This document shows positions 1 to 9,953 of a stretch of 64,000 nucleotides of DNA, piece by piece (position 1 is the first letter of the stretch; each line of letters opens with the position of its first letter). Origin of the DNA: a virus. Where the stretch lies: IMG/VR virus record IMGVR_UViG_3300009152_000030, positions 110,118 through 174,117 of that record. The stretch is one strand, 5' to 3'. A program made the position numbers and the translations under genes. The notes beneath the pieces were generated by a model that saw nothing but the letters and a program-made list of their open reading frames with translations, searched no databases and had not been told where the DNA came from.

Positions 1-2
1 CT

Positions 3-767
3 ACTACTGGCTTAGGATTTAGATGGGGAGGTTACTTTGGTACAGGAAAGTATTATCTTAGAAGTGAAAAAACTACAACTGAGCAATTACGTAAACCGAA
101 TAACGATGGCAAATTCGAGGGAGAAATAGTAGAGTGGAATCCTGGAAAAAAAATCTTTGAAAAACATAAGATTCCCCTAGTTGATGAGGAGGGTGTTCAG
201 GTGGTAGTCTGGAGACCAGATAAGTTTGACAAAAAAGGTAAGCTAATTGAAGCTGCACACTGGGAGAAGCAATATTGGGACGAAGTAGATAATATTGGTT
301 GGGATTCTATGCATTTTGATTTTCGACCGATTGGAGGTGGGTGGAATCCTGGGGGACTAGATTCAAGGTCAAGAGAGTTATTAACAATTCCAGTTGGACT
401 GGGTAACCCAACAGGAGAACCTATCCCTCCAAGAAGTGTAGGGTTGTCAAAGACTGGAGTCCAGAATTTAAGATTACCACTAACTCCAGAAGAGTCTTAC
501 CATAGATTTAATGAAACTTTAGGAATTCCTATTCCTAAAGATTTTGTTGGCGTAGCACCTCCTCCGGTAATGTTAAATAATCGAATATCCGAACTTGAAT
601 ATAATGCACGGGAGGCAGAAATAGAAGCCAGCCAAATGACTCCGTATACCGGCTATTCTGATCCTGATAGTCAGCCTGTAACTGTTCCAATAGTTACAAC
701 AAGTACTAAAAGTAAAACATCGCAGCCGCGTGAGCGTGCACCAAGTGGTCCTTACCGTGAGCGTTAA
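3..767 (+). CDS. M15-family-like peptidase, 5' end missing
   Basis: The reading frame is open from the left edge of the window, so the start lies outside it; the GTG at 201 is only an internal codon. The visible 254 residues begin with GFRWGGYF and later contain WDSMHFDF. This is the usual ending of M15 D-Ala-D-Ala carboxypeptidase / L-Ala-D-Glu endopeptidase domains (F-x-W-G-G ... H-F-D/E), where the His binds zinc. The upstream HxxGxAxD motif would lie outside the window. After the domain comes an EESYHRFNETLGI segment that has a counterpart in the next gene, then a low-complexity Ser/Thr/Pro/Arg tail. It probably cuts peptidoglycan from the virion as a tail-associated lysin. Family assignment is from two motifs; substrate is inference. 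Confidence 0.65.
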   Translation, partial: TTGLGFRWGGYFGTGKYYLRSEKTTTEQLRKPNNDGKFEGEIVEWNPGKKIFEKHKIPLVDEEGVQVVVWRPDKFDKKGKLIEAAHWEKQYWDEVDNIGWDSMHFDFRPIGGGWNPGGLDSRSRELLTIPVGLGNPTGEPIPPRSVGLSKTGVQNLRLPLTPEESYHRFNETLGIPIPKDFVGVAPPPVMLNNRISELEYNAREAEIEASQMTPYTGYSDPDSQPVTVPIVTTSTKSKTSQPRERAPSGPYRER

Positions 768-839
768 GGCAAGATACAATTGAATAAATAATTCAAGAAA
801 GCAAGAGGACGATAGAATAAAGTAAGTAAATAAATAAAT

Positions 840-869
840 GATCTCCTTGCTTAATATAGTATAGAGATC
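840..869 (+). promoter_or_regulatory. Inverted repeat in the leader of the hub gene
   Basis: A 6-base inverted repeat (GATCTC ... GAGATC) encloses an AT-rich stretch with TATAGT and TATAGA hexamers, about 17 bases before the hub start codon and just before its AAGGA ribosome site. The preceding 120-base gap also holds runs of AAATA. It could be an operator, a leader hairpin or part of a promoter. No good -35/-10 pair could be fixed, so the role is open. Confidence 0.3.
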
Positions 870-886
870 TAAAAGGAAGATTACTA

Positions 887-3800
887 ATGAGTGAACAAAG
901 AAAAAGTACATATACTTTTGGAACTGATAGGTATGTTCCTGATCCTTGTGCTTCAAAGACTTACTTTAGAAGGGATCCTGCTAAGCGAAATCCTTTAACT
1001 GATGCTCCAGCAGGATGGCATAATCTGGTAGACGTAGATCCTCGTCTAGAAGCTATGATCAAAGCGGCAAGTAAATTTTTGCCTCCAGGCTGGCAGGTAA
1101 CAAATAAAGGTAGTGTAAATGAACCAGGCTCTAAAAATATACCAAGACCTTTTACAGGTCATACAACAAGAGCAAAATCCCAACAACGTCCTGCAACGAT
1201 ACTAAGAAGTACCAGTGGCAAAGCTCATCATCCAAGAGGACGGGCTATAGATACTGCTCTTATAGATGATAATGGTGACGCTCTACCCAACATTAGAAGT
1301 GCTAATTATTTTAGAGTCTATGAGTTATTTGCACAAATAGTTGTTAAGTGTATAAAAGAGGGGTTGGTTGTCAAGGACAATGGAGACGCATACGACTGGA
1401 GTGATCTTCTTCCAGGAGGCGCTGGACATTCAAGAGGCCCAACAAACGATCAGGGAGACGCTTTAGATCGCTCTTATCAGAACGGAGGTTTGAATGCGGC
1501 GGGCCAGCAAACAGGTATTCCGCAGGGAGGTACTGGTGTTCGTTGGATGGGTTATCTAATTGACAATGATGGCACTGGTACTGACATTACTGCAGATACA
1601 ATGCACTTTGACTTTGGTGGAGGTGGAGGTGGAGGTGGAACTTTTGCAACTGGCGCTTCACAAGAGGTAATTACTCGATTAAAGAGACTTGCAAAAAATC
1701 AAAATATCTCTATTAAGAATGAATTAGGTGGGGAAAATCCTATTACTAAGGGTGTTCCAAATTGGGCAGCATTCAAATTGCCACAAAGCGCAGAAGAAAG
1801 TGCAGCTAGGTTCAGAGAAGCTCTTGGGCTACGACCTATTGAAGTTGCACAGGTTGATCCACCTACCCCACCAGTTGAAGTGCCGGCCGTACTACCACCG
1901 CCTCCTGCAGTTGCAGTACTACCAGCACCTCCTGCAGTAGAACCTACGCCGCCTCCTCCTCCTCCTGCAGAAGTTACTCCTGCTCCTACACCAGCACCAG
2001 TGCCCCCGCCACCAGAGCCTGCTAAGCCAGAGATAGCCCCGCCGGCAGAGACTGAAGGCGAACTTTTACTTGCTGTTAGGAAATATAAAAAGCAGATTGA
2101 AGAACTTAAAGAGATGGGATGGAACCTTTACACAAAAGATCTAACTTCATTTGATTTATTCTATAAAGAAAATACGTTGATAATTCCAACGTCAACTAAT
2201 CCTAATATAAAATTTGATAGATCTGGTATAGGCATAGATAATGTCTATACGTCTAGTCACTTATTTTGTGACTTTATATCTGCAACGTCTTTCAACGTAT
2301 TTAAGAAATTACCTATTCAAGGAATTAGTATGCCAACTGCCCAATTTCTTGGGCGTGCTGATAACAGCTTCTTAGTTTCATTTAAGTCTCTTGGTTTAGA
2401 TTCTGTTCGTCAAATAGAAGTCATAAAAGATACTCTAAAGAAGCAAGCTATACAGTATAAGTTTATTCCTGAGTCTTATGTTCTAAGAGTAGAGAATAAC
2501 TTTATTAATGCAATGGGAGATCTATATTTTGTAATCAATGGATTAGATAGTGCAACACTACCTGAAACGCCAGGTACTTATGCAACTGAAATGCGATTAA
2601 CTGCTAATGATATTTACATTAAGAATCCAAAGATTAAAAGACAATCACTAGTCAGTAGTAAAGATATTAAAAGAACTTTTATAGAAGAGTTGCTTTCAAG
2701 AACAAGTGTTACTTATGGGATAGAAGTACCTGGTAAAGAAAATATAATTTCAAGTATTGATTCTATTTCTAATAATTATGATCCAACGTCTATTACGGCA
2801 ACTGATCCAAATGAAGCTGTTATAGACTTATTAGACTCAAGTCTTAATAAGATTCAAGATGAACTTTTCTTGTATTGGAATACAACAAGAAGTGTTTGGT
2901 ACAACGATACCCTTCAAGGCCTAGGTGAAGGCCATAAAGCCTTCATGCGTAATATTTGTGGCATTATTAATCTTTGCAATAGGTTAATTATTCCCAATGG
3001 CTATAGATATATAGATACTGATTATCGACTCAAAATCCCAGAAGGAAAAGAGATAATTGATTTATTCCATCGCAAAGGAAATGGGTTTCTACATCCTACT
3101 CTTAGATACGATGAACCTTATTTATGGCTTAAAGACTATAGTAAAAAATACGAAAGTGAATTTCTTCCAGGAGGTATGGGCACAGTACTTGGACAACAAT
3201 ATATTTTATTCCAGTTGCTTGCTCCTATTGGTCTTGATGGTATTGCTCCGGCCTATTGGGATTTTAAACTTGAGTTTGAGCATACAGAATATGACTTAAG
3301 TGAATTGCCACTTCGTATTGAAGCTTTTAGCTTTGCCGATGGTGAAGGGCAAAGCTCTTATGCTGATGCATTAAATGCTTGGTCTAAGTCAGGAGATGTA
3401 AAAACAAACCCAATGGCTCCATTTATTAGATCTCATAGATCTGTTCTTGCCCTTGCGAGGAATACTTGGTTTCTTTGGATGTGGCGAACTTCTCTTATGC
3501 AACAGAATGCTACTGGAAATAGTGCACTAGGTTATGCCGCATCTTTTTTTGAAGGTACTCCTAGAGTATTTGTTGAGCTTCGTGATGCTAATAAAACCAA
3601 AACAGATACAGCTCTTCGTGAAAATTGGCATTATGTTAGATATTTTGCGCCAAATGAAATTTTCCAGGAAGAAATTCCTGGCCCAAATTTTCTCAGAGGT
3701 CTAACCGTCGAAGCCAAAGAATACGGCGTTAATATATTTGAGCTAGTCAAGCCTATTACAAGTCTTGAAACTCTAATGTTTCCCCAAGATGATATTGGGG

Positions 3801-6800
3801 GAGGCTTTAAAGATGGAGATGACGTCTCTACAAGTAATCCTTATACAATTATGAAGCCTGGCGCTAAGATGTTATTTAAACCTTGGAAAGGTTTTGATGT
3901 TAAAGATATGATTCTTGATATTGCATTAGTTTGGGGTGGTGAATTTGTAGTTGCAAAAATAGGAGCAGGAATTGTAAAGGTTGGATCTTTTATTATTGGC
4001 AAAGGAACTGCTGTAGTCAAAGCAGGAGGAGCAGTAGTTGCTAACACTAAAGCAGGCTCAACGGTAATGACAACCGCAGGAGCTGTTACTGCATGGTGGA
4101 AAACAAGTGGTTTTGTTGTGGCTTGTACGCAAAAACTTTCTGCTATCAGACATTGGCTGCTTTGGAATTCAGCAGCTACGGATATTAGAATTGCTGGTCT
4201 TTTAGTAAAAGATAAAGTTTCTGCTATCGGAAGCCGTCTAGGGATGGCAGCAGCAACTGTTCCCAAGACTTCAATTAGAGCACGCGTAGCTGCCCAAGAT
4301 GCGTTAGCCGCTGGGGGTATGAGCTCAAAGACTATTCAATTTGTTCCAGGAAAACAAACACTTATTACAGCTGCTTCAGTTGCTGGTGAAGATATATACG
4401 ATGCCTACAGTAAGAGTTTAACGCAAGACCAGCTTAATACTGAATTAGCAAAAAACAGAATTAATAATAGTGTTGGTGGGTTTGGTCTGAATTCTGCTAA
4501 TGCTCAATTAAACGTCGAAAGTTTCTATTATGATTTTCATGAAAGAACAATCAATGGCGCAAATCCTAATTATGATCAAGATTCAGTTGTATTAACAAGT
4601 ATTACAAGATGGCAAGGAGGAGCTTCTGGGGATATAATTGATGCCGACGTAGGACTTGATATTGAACGCTTTTTTGAAGCTGCAGGTCGAGATGGAGATC
4701 CAGTTAAAAAACCTCTTCTATTAAAAAATAACAAAGGATACAAAAATCCAAGAAAAGTTGTTGATTTTGTTACTGAGTTTGAAGAGATTATTAATAACCC
4801 AGGATCAAATGGTTGGATGAAGTTAACTGTTCCTAACAAGTACTTTATGGATTATATTTGGAACTATTTAATTATTCCTTATTTGAATAATGTTTTTGAT
4901 TTCGAGAATATCTATAAAATTAGCACTGAGACAGAATTCTTCCCAAAGACAAGAGAACTTTTAATTGCACAAGAACAGAGCCTAGTGGAAGCTACATACG
5001 AAGACTTAGATCTTCCTTTGCATCCTTACTGGAATCAAAGAGTAAGTGCTCTTGGATTTGATGCAGTTGTAGATAATTTTTATCAGAATCAAGATATGCC
5101 TGATAATCAAGTTATTGCTAATTTCTCAAGAGGAAATAGTTTTACTGAGCCAGATTTTTATCTTTATAATCCATCGATTGACGGCAATGACGAACTACTT
5201 GCGGATCGACAGATTGATAACACAAAACTAAGCGCAAGATGGTCCGCTGAAGATATATATAATTTTGGAATTAATATGTCTGCTAACCTTGCTGCTGGAG
5301 ATGTTGAGAGACTTCAAAAAACAGGTAGCCCTTTAAACGCAGATTTACGAGGTGGAACTCCTGCTACCCGCAAAAATTTTAAAGATACATACAAGTCATT
5401 CCTTGATCAGAATAAATTAATGGAAGGAGTAATTGGAGCTTGGAATAACGAAATTCATGATACGCAAGTTGCTCCCAAGCAGGATCCTAATCTTGATAAT
5501 GCTGACAAAGTTGATAAGGCTACTGGTGAAAATCTTGCATATCCAAAGTCAAAAAGCCCAAAGGCTGGATGGGAAGAACTAGTATTATGGCTTGGCCCTA
5601 ATCAAGACTTACTTGCTCCTATGTCTATGAACTTTGACAAAAGTGATAGTGAGAACATTAACCTAAGAATGAGTACACTTGCAAACGTTACTCTTCAGGA
5701 TTTTAATAGAGTCAAAGGAGAAGACTATATTCTTAGAATGCAGCAATATCTTCGAGAAGATTATAACGAGTTCTTAAAAAGCATTAAGCGCCCAGAAGTT
5801 GGCGAGACAGAAGAAGGTATTTCTCCTGATGAGTCCATAGAACCTTCTCCTGCCGGAACTGCAGAAAAACCAAGACAAAAATTTGGACAACCAGAAGAAA
5901 CTAATCAATCAGTGGCAAGACCAGATTTTAATCTTTATAACTTTTTTGATGACGACTGTGGCGGAGGAGATCCTTCAGTCCTGTTACAGTTTTCTACTGA
6001 AAGATACGCAAACTTAACTAGATTACATGATGGACTAAAAAGCATTGGTAGAAAAAAACTAGCAGCAAGAAGAGCTTATCCTGTTTGTAAAATTTATCTA
6101 ATAGAAGAAGACGATATTTATAATTCAGAATATGTAGAGTTAGATGAAATTTATACATATTCTAAAATTGAGCGATTGGAAATTGCTGATAGTCGTAAAC
6201 GTCCAAGTTCTATTTGTCGACTTACATTTGTAGATCCAAATGGTGTCCTTACTGGTTTTAATCAGTTCTCAAAAGCAGCCAACTCTATATTGATTGGCGA
6301 TGATAAGATTACTGAAAGAAGAGCTAATGTTGGAACTGGGTTAGATTTCGAATCTAGCAATGCGCTTGTTAGAGGTACAGAATTTGAGCAATCCGATATT
6401 GGGTTTGTTTTAAATGCGGGGATGAAGATTAAAGTATGCTTAGGTTTTAGTAATGATGCTAATAAGCTAGAAGAGGTATTTCTTGGAGAAATTACTGATA
6501 TTAATCTAGATGGCTCTGGGAATAAGATTGAAGTTGTTGCCCAGTCTTATGGAGCTGAATTAATTGCAAAATTAAAAGGAACTACGCCAAAAGAGACATC
6601 AGTTCAGCATATGGATACTTTTGATCTTTTAGCTAGATTAATGTTTGAGCCAGAAATCATTCACTTTGGTAAAAAGAAATTTGACAGTATTATTTCCTTT
6701 GGTGAAGACAAAAGTATTGAAGTATCAAACTTGGCTTATAAAGAAGGATTTGCTGTTGGCGGTATGCATAATGCTAGAAGAAAAGGTGGTTTTATAAACT

Positions 6801-9052
6801 ATCTTTATACTTTTGAGGATAGTCTTGATATGAACTGGATTGACGGGACTCTTGACGCCTTAGAGAATTGGAAAACAAATGCAAATAAAGCTTATGTTAT
6901 AAAGCCCAATGCAGGTCCTCAGGATGATAATCTATATATCCCTAGCTACCAACCCTTACAAGGTTACTATTGGTATGACTGGTTTGGCACATGGACTGGT
7001 GCACTAACAAGAGATGGTACAGCACGTGTTGTTCAAGTTGAAGATGGGCAAGTAAAAGAATTCGAAGATAGAGCCAAGAAGGCTGGAATTCCTACTTATT
7101 CTGCATGGGCAGCAGCAGCAACAACTCTTCCATTGGCTTGGAAATTGGGTAAAGGTGCGGGCGCTATTACTAAAACAAAAATTGGTCTTATAATAGCAGG
7201 AGCCTTAGGCTTTGGAGTTATACTTAAAGCCGTGTTCCAGGCAATGGGAACAGCCGGATACTATACAGTTGACTGGTTGCTTGGGCCAGATCAAGAGGAA
7301 GTGGAAAAAACGCTTGAAGAAGCAAAGTCTTATGGTGGTACTATCTTAGAAAGACATGCCCTTGCAAAAAGTAACCAAGACGAACATAAACAAAATAGTC
7401 CAATGTTAATTTCCGTTTATGATCCTGAAACATTAATTTATAATGTTTTCTACTCTACAATCTGGGATGTCTTTGAGGAGATGACCTATCGCCACCCTAG
7501 TTATGTCAAGCATCCTAGAATTTATAAGAATAGCAATAGAATGACTATGTTCTTTGGTCTTCCTGATCAAAATATGTGGGAATACTGTGGAGATCCTCTA
7601 GATGTTTATCGTCAAAATAAAATCTTTAGAAAAATACTAAAGTCAGGCGGAAAGCTAGAAGAAGGTAGCCCTTTCTTGCAAGAAACAAGAAGAGATACAA
7701 GAAGTGACTACACTCTTCCTGACTATGGGAATGTGCCAAGTGTTAATTCTGAAGAAATTGCAAATTTTGTCAGAATAGCAAGAAGACGTTTTAGACCATT
7801 CAGAACTTGGCATAATCTCAACTCCTATACAGACATTATTAGCAATGATATAGAGGCTACAGCTGATGGCTGGTATACAGAAGTTGAAGTGCAATTTAAT
7901 GACAGCACCATAAAGGGTGGTGCGGTTACAGAGATTAAAAATCCTAATGCATTCATTGACTGGAATGCTAACAATTCTGTTACAAGAAAGGCAAATATAG
8001 ATTTATCTCCTCAGTTTATAAGAAAGACTACATACCAATTTCCTAACTGCAAAAGTAAAGGAATGGCTTCAACCTATGCAAGATCAATACTTGCGAAACA
8101 AGCAAAAGAAATGTACAAAGGCTCACTTACAATTATGGGTAATCCCCATATCAAACCTTATGATATTTGTATCTTAAACGATACTTATAACAATATTTAT
8201 GGGCCTATAGAAGTTGAGGAAGTGCATCATATCTTTAGTCCAGAAACTGGGTATATTACACAACTTTACCCTGACACACTTGTAGTTGAAGAAGATGTTA
8301 CTCCTTATATTATTTTCAATGGACTACAGAGTGGTGTTTACACTAGAACTCAATACTATATGGAATTAGCCCTTGCAGCTTTCCCAACATGGGGTGAAAA
8401 GAATAATATGACAAGTGAGGGACAGTACTATCTCGATAGTTTAAACCAAGTAATAGAAAATTACAGACAAAAAGTTATTGGAATGCAAGAAGAAATAAGT
8501 GCTGCTGCCGATTTTACTGAGTTTTTATCAACAGGGGCTGGCGCTCTTGGCGGAATTGGCGGTGGATTATTAGGGTTAAGTACTAAAAGATTCGTATTTG
8601 GATTTGGTGGATTTGGCAGTGCCGCTAGCGCACTTCTAGGATCTGCAATTGCTGGAAGCCTAGCTTATTTCTATGCATCTTCATCTTTAACTTCAATCAT
8701 ATATAACTATATTGCTGAAGGTCGGGCCTACATGATGATTCCTTTGACAAGAGAAGGTATCCCCATGGTGGCAGGAACAAACATAGGCATGAGTACTGGT
8801 ATGTATAAGTCCCCTGGTCAATATATCCGTCAGTACTGGATGGATGGTGGACTTGGGCAGTCTATGACAAGAGCGGATTCTATAATGAAAACTGCAAATG
8901 CAAGATTAAGATACGGCGCAGCAATGGATAACACTTTACTTGAAGCTCAGTTCACAGCAGACGACCTAGGCTTCACCTATGATAAGATGTTTGAAGATAT
9001 TGGTGGTAAACTTGCAAATGATTACTTGTTCCCCAAGGTAAAGAAACAATAA
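887..9052 (+). CDS. Giant baseplate hub protein with N-terminal M15-like peptidase
   Basis: This 2721-residue protein has an AAGGA ribosome site before its ATG. Residues about 60-245 look like an M15 zinc peptidase: HHPRGRAID at 114-122 fits HxxGxAxD, and GVRW (217-220) with MHFDF (239-243) completes the domain. A Gly tract (244-251) and a Pro-rich linker (about 324-387) follow. Residues about 1730-2440 resemble the gp27/late-control-gene-D hub fold: a G-F...F-L-G-E-I-T-D-I strand region near 1855-1875 and the typical 'GNPHIKPYDICI' ending near 2420. Three long hydrophobic segments lie near residues 1005-1075, 2067-2125 and 2545-2615, which is unusual for a hub. Known hubs join tail tube to baseplate and often carry a lysin. 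Roles of the middle 1300 residues are unknown. Confidence 0.75.
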   Translation: MSEQRKSTYTFGTDRYVPDPCASKTYFRRDPAKRNPLTDAPAGWHNLVDVDPRLEAMIKAASKFLPPGWQVTNKGSVNEPGSKNIPRPFTGHTTRAKSQQRPATILRSTSGKAHHPRGRAIDTALIDDNGDALPNIRSANYFRVYELFAQIVVKCIKEGLVVKDNGDAYDWSDLLPGGAGHSRGPTNDQGDALDRSYQNGGLNAAGQQTGIPQGGTGVRWMGYLIDNDGTGTDITADTMHFDFGGGGGGGGTFATGASQEVITRLKRLAKNQNISIKNELGGENPITKGVPNWAAFKLPQSAEESAARFREALGLRPIEVAQVDPPTPPVEVPAVLPPPPAVAVLPAPPAVEPTPPPPPPAEVTPAPTPAPVPPPPEPAKPEIAPPAETEGELLLAVRKYKKQIEELKEMGWNLYTKDLTSFDLFYKENTLIIPTSTNPNIKFDRSGIGIDNVYTSSHLFCDFISATSFNVFKKLPIQGISMPTAQFLGRADNSFLVSFKSLGLDSVRQIEVIKDTLKKQAIQYKFIPESYVLRVENNFINAMGDLYFVINGLDSATLPETPGTYATEMRLTANDIYIKNPKIKRQSLVSSKDIKRTFIEELLSRTSVTYGIEVPGKENIISSIDSISNNYDPTSITATDPNEAVIDLLDSSLNKIQDELFLYWNTTRSVWYNDTLQGLGEGHKAFMRNICGIINLCNRLIIPNGYRYIDTDYRLKIPEGKEIIDLFHRKGNGFLHPTLRYDEPYLWLKDYSKKYESEFLPGGMGTVLGQQYILFQLLAPIGLDGIAPAYWDFKLEFEHTEYDLSELPLRIEAFSFADGEGQSSYADALNAWSKSGDVKTNPMAPFIRSHRSVLALARNTWFLWMWRTSLMQQNATGNSALGYAASFFEGTPRVFVELRDANKTKTDTALRENWHYVRYFAPNEIFQEEIPGPNFLRGLTVEAKEYGVNIFELVKPITSLETLMFPQDDIGGGFKDGDDVSTSNPYTIMKPGAKMLFKPWKGFDVKDMILDIALVWGGEFVVAKIGAGIVKVGSFIIGKGTAVVKAGGAVVANTKAGSTVMTTAGAVTAWWKTSGFVVACTQKLSAIRHWLLWNSAATDIRIAGLLVKDKVSAIGSRLGMAAATVPKTSIRARVAAQDALAAGGMSSKTIQFVPGKQTLITAASVAGEDIYDAYSKSLTQDQLNTELAKNRINNSVGGFGLNSANAQLNVESFYYDFHERTINGANPNYDQDSVVLTSITRWQGGASGDIIDADVGLDIERFFEAAGRDGDPVKKPLLLKNNKGYKNPRKVVDFVTEFEEIINNPGSNGWMKLTVPNKYFMDYIWNYLIIPYLNNVFDFENIYKISTETEFFPKTRELLIAQEQSLVEATYEDLDLPLHPYWNQRVSALGFDAVVDNFYQNQDMPDNQVIANFSRGNSFTEPDFYLYNPSIDGNDELLADRQIDNTKLSARWSAEDIYNFGINMSANLAAGDVERLQKTGSPLNADLRGGTPATRKNFKDTYKSFLDQNKLMEGVIGAWNNEIHDTQVAPKQDPNLDNADKVDKATGENLAYPKSKSPKAGWEELVLWLGPNQDLLAPMSMNFDKSDSENINLRMSTLANVTLQDFNRVKGEDYILRMQQYLREDYNEFLKSIKRPEVGETEEGISPDESIEPSPAGTAEKPRQKFGQPEETNQSVARPDFNLYNFFDDDCGGGDPSVLLQFSTERYANLTRLHDGLKSIGRKKLAARRAYPVCKIYLIEEDDIYNSEYVELDEIYTYSKIERLEIADSRKRPSSICRLTFVDPNGVLTGFNQFSKAANSILIGDDKITERRANVGTGLDFESSNALVRGTEFEQSDIGFVLNAGMKIKVCLGFSNDANKLEEVFLGEITDINLDGSGNKIEVVAQSYGAELIAKLKGTTPKETSVQHMDTFDLLARLMFEPEIIHFGKKKFDSIISFGEDKSIEVSNLAYKEGFAVGGMHNARRKGGFINYLYTFEDSLDMNWIDGTLDALENWKTNANKAYVIKPNAGPQDDNLYIPSYQPLQGYYWYDWFGTWTGALTRDGTARVVQVEDGQVKEFEDRAKKAGIPTYSAWAAAATTLPLAWKLGKGAGAITKTKIGLIIAGALGFGVILKAVFQAMGTAGYYTVDWLLGPDQEEVEKTLEEAKSYGGTILERHALAKSNQDEHKQNSPMLISVYDPETLIYNVFYSTIWDVFEEMTYRHPSYVKHPRIYKNSNRMTMFFGLPDQNMWEYCGDPLDVYRQNKIFRKILKSGGKLEEGSPFLQETRRDTRSDYTLPDYGNVPSVNSEEIANFVRIARRRFRPFRTWHNLNSYTDIISNDIEATADGWYTEVEVQFNDSTIKGGAVTEIKNPNAFIDWNANNSVTRKANIDLSPQFIRKTTYQFPNCKSKGMASTYARSILAKQAKEMYKGSLTIMGNPHIKPYDICILNDTYNNIYGPIEVEEVHHIFSPETGYITQLYPDTLVVEEDVTPYIIFNGLQSGVYTRTQYYMELALAAFPTWGEKNNMTSEGQYYLDSLNQVIENYRQKVIGMQEEISAAADFTEFLSTGAGALGGIGGGLLGLSTKRFVFGFGGFGSAASALLGSAIAGSLAYFYASSSLTSIIYNYIAEGRAYMMIPLTREGIPMVAGTNIGMSTGMYKSPGQYIRQYWMDGGLGQSMTRADSIMKTANARLRYGAAMDNTLLEAQFTADDLGFTYDKMFEDIGGKLANDYLFPKVKKQ
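1616..1639 (+). repeat. Four tandem GGTGGA units coding a Gly tract
   Basis: Four perfect copies of the hexamer GGTGGA encode part of the poly-Gly run directly after the MHFDF motif of the hub's peptidase domain. The tract could vary in length by slippage without breaking the frame, and probably acts as a flexible hinge between the peptidase and the rest of the hub. Confidence 0.8.
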
Positions 9053-9627
9053 TGCCCAAAGTACCAAAGACAAATATTGGCTATAAAATAAACAAATCCT
9101 TTGACCAGCAGTCGGTAGGTAGTCCAGGGTTACATACTTCTGTGAGTGTTAAGGGTTATATTCAATCGGTTTTCTTTCCAGGGGATATTTTACCCTCAGG
9201 GACTCAACTTGTTGGTAATAGTGTTTATATTGACTTTAGAATTAGCCTAATACAAGGTAGAGATAAAGCTGGAAATAAAAGTATTGTACATGGAGAAGTT
9301 CTGGACGTTGAGTGGAATAATATATTAGAAAGTAACTCTAGGAGTGAAAGTCCTAAAGTATTTAGATTAACTTCTACTCCTCAAGAATTGTTTACTAGCT
9401 TTGGTTCAAAGCAAACAATAGAAAGAATACAACCTGTTATTGAGTATACATTTAGTCCTACAAGTTTTTTATCTGGTGTTGCTACTATAATTGGAGATTC
9501 TAGATTTGGCAATGGAGGAGAAATTTCTCCTGAGCAATGGTCATATACACATAATAAAAATAGATCTGGTAATGCTATTCAAATATTCTCAGCAATGCTA
9601 AATAATATAAAAATCCCTGGGTTTTAA
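9052..9627 (+). CDS. Hypothetical baseplate-region protein, 191 aa
   Basis: The ATG overlaps the hub stop (TAATG), so it is translated in the same unit. The protein is soluble and beta-rich in appearance, with no signal peptide, membrane segment or recognised motif. It contains a long polar central section and ends with a short IKIPGF tail. Its place between the hub and the gp25/J-like genes is where contractile-tail phages keep hub-associated or spike proteins. That suggests a small baseplate component, but there is no motif to support a more exact name. Confidence 0.6.
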   Translation: MPKVPKTNIGYKINKSFDQQSVGSPGLHTSVSVKGYIQSVFFPGDILPSGTQLVGNSVYIDFRISLIQGRDKAGNKSIVHGEVLDVEWNNILESNSRSESPKVFRLTSTPQELFTSFGSKQTIERIQPVIEYTFSPTSFLSGVATIIGDSRFGNGGEISPEQWSYTHNKNRSGNAIQIFSAMLNNIKIPGF

Positions 9628-9635
9628 GGAACAAA

Positions 9636-9953
9636 ATGGCTGAAACAAAAATTATCAAGCTCCCTGACGGAGAAGCTTTTATTGAAGTTGGATTAGATTA
9701 TGTAAGAATAGGAGCAGGAACAGAAACTTTCCTTGTCCTAGATAAAAAATCTATGAACGCAGGAGCTGGCTCTATGAACTGGCAAATGAGCCCTGACCAG
9801 ATGACATACTATGGCATGCTAACTCATGTTAATCCAATTGCTGGAATGTTTCCAATTGGTCCAAAGTATATGATTAGTCCAGGTCCACTGCTTGCTTTTG
9901 CTAATATGTTTGCTATGAATGCACTAATAGGCGGCGCTGTAGGTATGCTTTAA
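9636..9953 (+). CDS. Hypothetical small protein, possible spike or hub accessory
   Basis: The 105-residue protein is in the tail operon; its last base is the first base of the next ATG. The N-terminal half (IIKLPDGEAFIEVGLDYVRIG) is beta-like, and the C-terminal 45 residues are rich in Met, Gly, Ala and Pro with a mildly hydrophobic end (ALIGGAVGML). PAAR-type spike tips and short spike proteins are common at this position, but no PAAR motif or metal-binding His/Cys set can be seen. Function is unassigned. Confidence 0.55.
   Translation: MAETKIIKLPDGEAFIEVGLDYVRIGAGTETFLVLDKKSMNAGAGSMNWQMSPDQMTYYGMLTHVNPIAGMFPIGPKYMISPGPLLAFANMFAMNALIGGAVGML

Noticed and set aside
573-956. 127-aa - strand ORF
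   Set aside because: It overlaps two convincing + strand genes and has no ribosome site or family motif.
1728-1940. 70-aa ORF inside the hub gene
   Set aside because: Frame-shifted shadow of the hub's proline-rich linker.
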